Assembly (NCBI RefSeq): GCF_030315685.1
Contig: NZ_JASXSI010000021.1
Location: forward strand, 1-64,000
DNA length: 64,000 nt
DNA from: Gordonia sp. ABSL11-1
GTDB taxonomy: Bacteria; Actinomycetota; Actinomycetes; Mycobacteriales; Mycobacteriaceae
Reading direction: 5' to 3'
Positions within the stretch are counted from its first letter, which is position 1; each line of letters opens with the position of its first letter. Below the pieces are notes generated by a model. It saw nothing but the letters and a program-made list of their open reading frames with translations. It made no database searches and had not been told where the DNA came from. A program made the translations under genes and the position numbers. Positions 63,940-64,000 of the stretch are shown piece after piece.

Positions 63940-64000
63940 GACCGCCACACGCTAGCGGCGTCGTCGTCGCCGTCCCAGGTTCGGAATCACAGTGATCATA

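Overview
The window is about 64 kb of high-GC actinobacterial chromosome. An MCE-family gene, mycoredoxin, WhiB1 and WhiB7, AdnAB, SigH-RshA and ribosomal protein bL37 place it in the Mycobacteriales. A dispersed GAGCGAGC/GTCACGAAGGG repeat and the gene content suggest Gordonia or a close relative; the genus is inference. No rRNA, tRNA, CRISPR array, insertion sequence or prophage was seen.

From about 1.2 to 50.5 kb the gene order follows the Mycobacterium tuberculosis Rv3193c-Rv3226c backbone, as I remember it. 1-1.2 kb: the start of an orphan MCE gene and two tandem paralogous small membrane proteins, with a perfect CRP-type site before the second. 1.2-10.4 kb: UPF0182 membrane protein, PPA1309-type protein, YlbL/Lon-like PDZ protease, DUF2342 protein, a solitary cyclodehydratase-like protein and an ABC1 kinase. 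10.5-22.7 kb, all on the minus strand: adnA-adnB, a K+ channel, nudC, mycoredoxin, uvrD2 and whiB7, the last with a long attenuator leader carrying an alanine-rich upstream ORF. 22.8-23.9 kb: LipV-like hydrolase and alkyltransferase-like protein.

24-30.4 kb is a nitrate/nitrite assimilation module absent from this place in the M. tuberculosis order: narK-nirB-nirD-nnaR-cbiX. It combines uptake, siroheme-dependent reduction to ammonium, a regulator and a siroheme-type chelatase, with a GlnR-like site upstream. 30.5-45.3 kb returns to the backbone (TIGR02569, moeZ, DUF3152, TetR, DUF3107, ferritin-like, DEAD-box helicase, beta-propeller, ParA, membrane protein, lipid kinase, whiB1), interrupted by an ECF41 sigma factor with an SRPBCC partner, a VOC protein and an MFS gene with a probable N-terminal frameshift. 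45.5-50.5 kb: PdtaS, a TB7.3-like biotinyl protein, bL37, the SigH-RshA thiol-stress pair, YbaK and a SRAP protein with a 15-bp minisatellite.

From 50.5 kb the order leaves the backbone: flavin monooxygenase, the PEP synthase regulator and PpsA, an ATP-grasp protein, a GT-C-like membrane protein, an MFS exporter, MalQ, an isochorismatase-like hydrolase and an MHS-family symporter.

Regulation is unusually readable. Matching SigH-type promoters (GGAACA, 17 bp, GTT) precede sigH and mrx1, CRP-type sites precede whiB1 and one small membrane protein gene, and the whiB7 leader carries promoter, leader peptide, terminator and a ribosome-binding-site hairpin.
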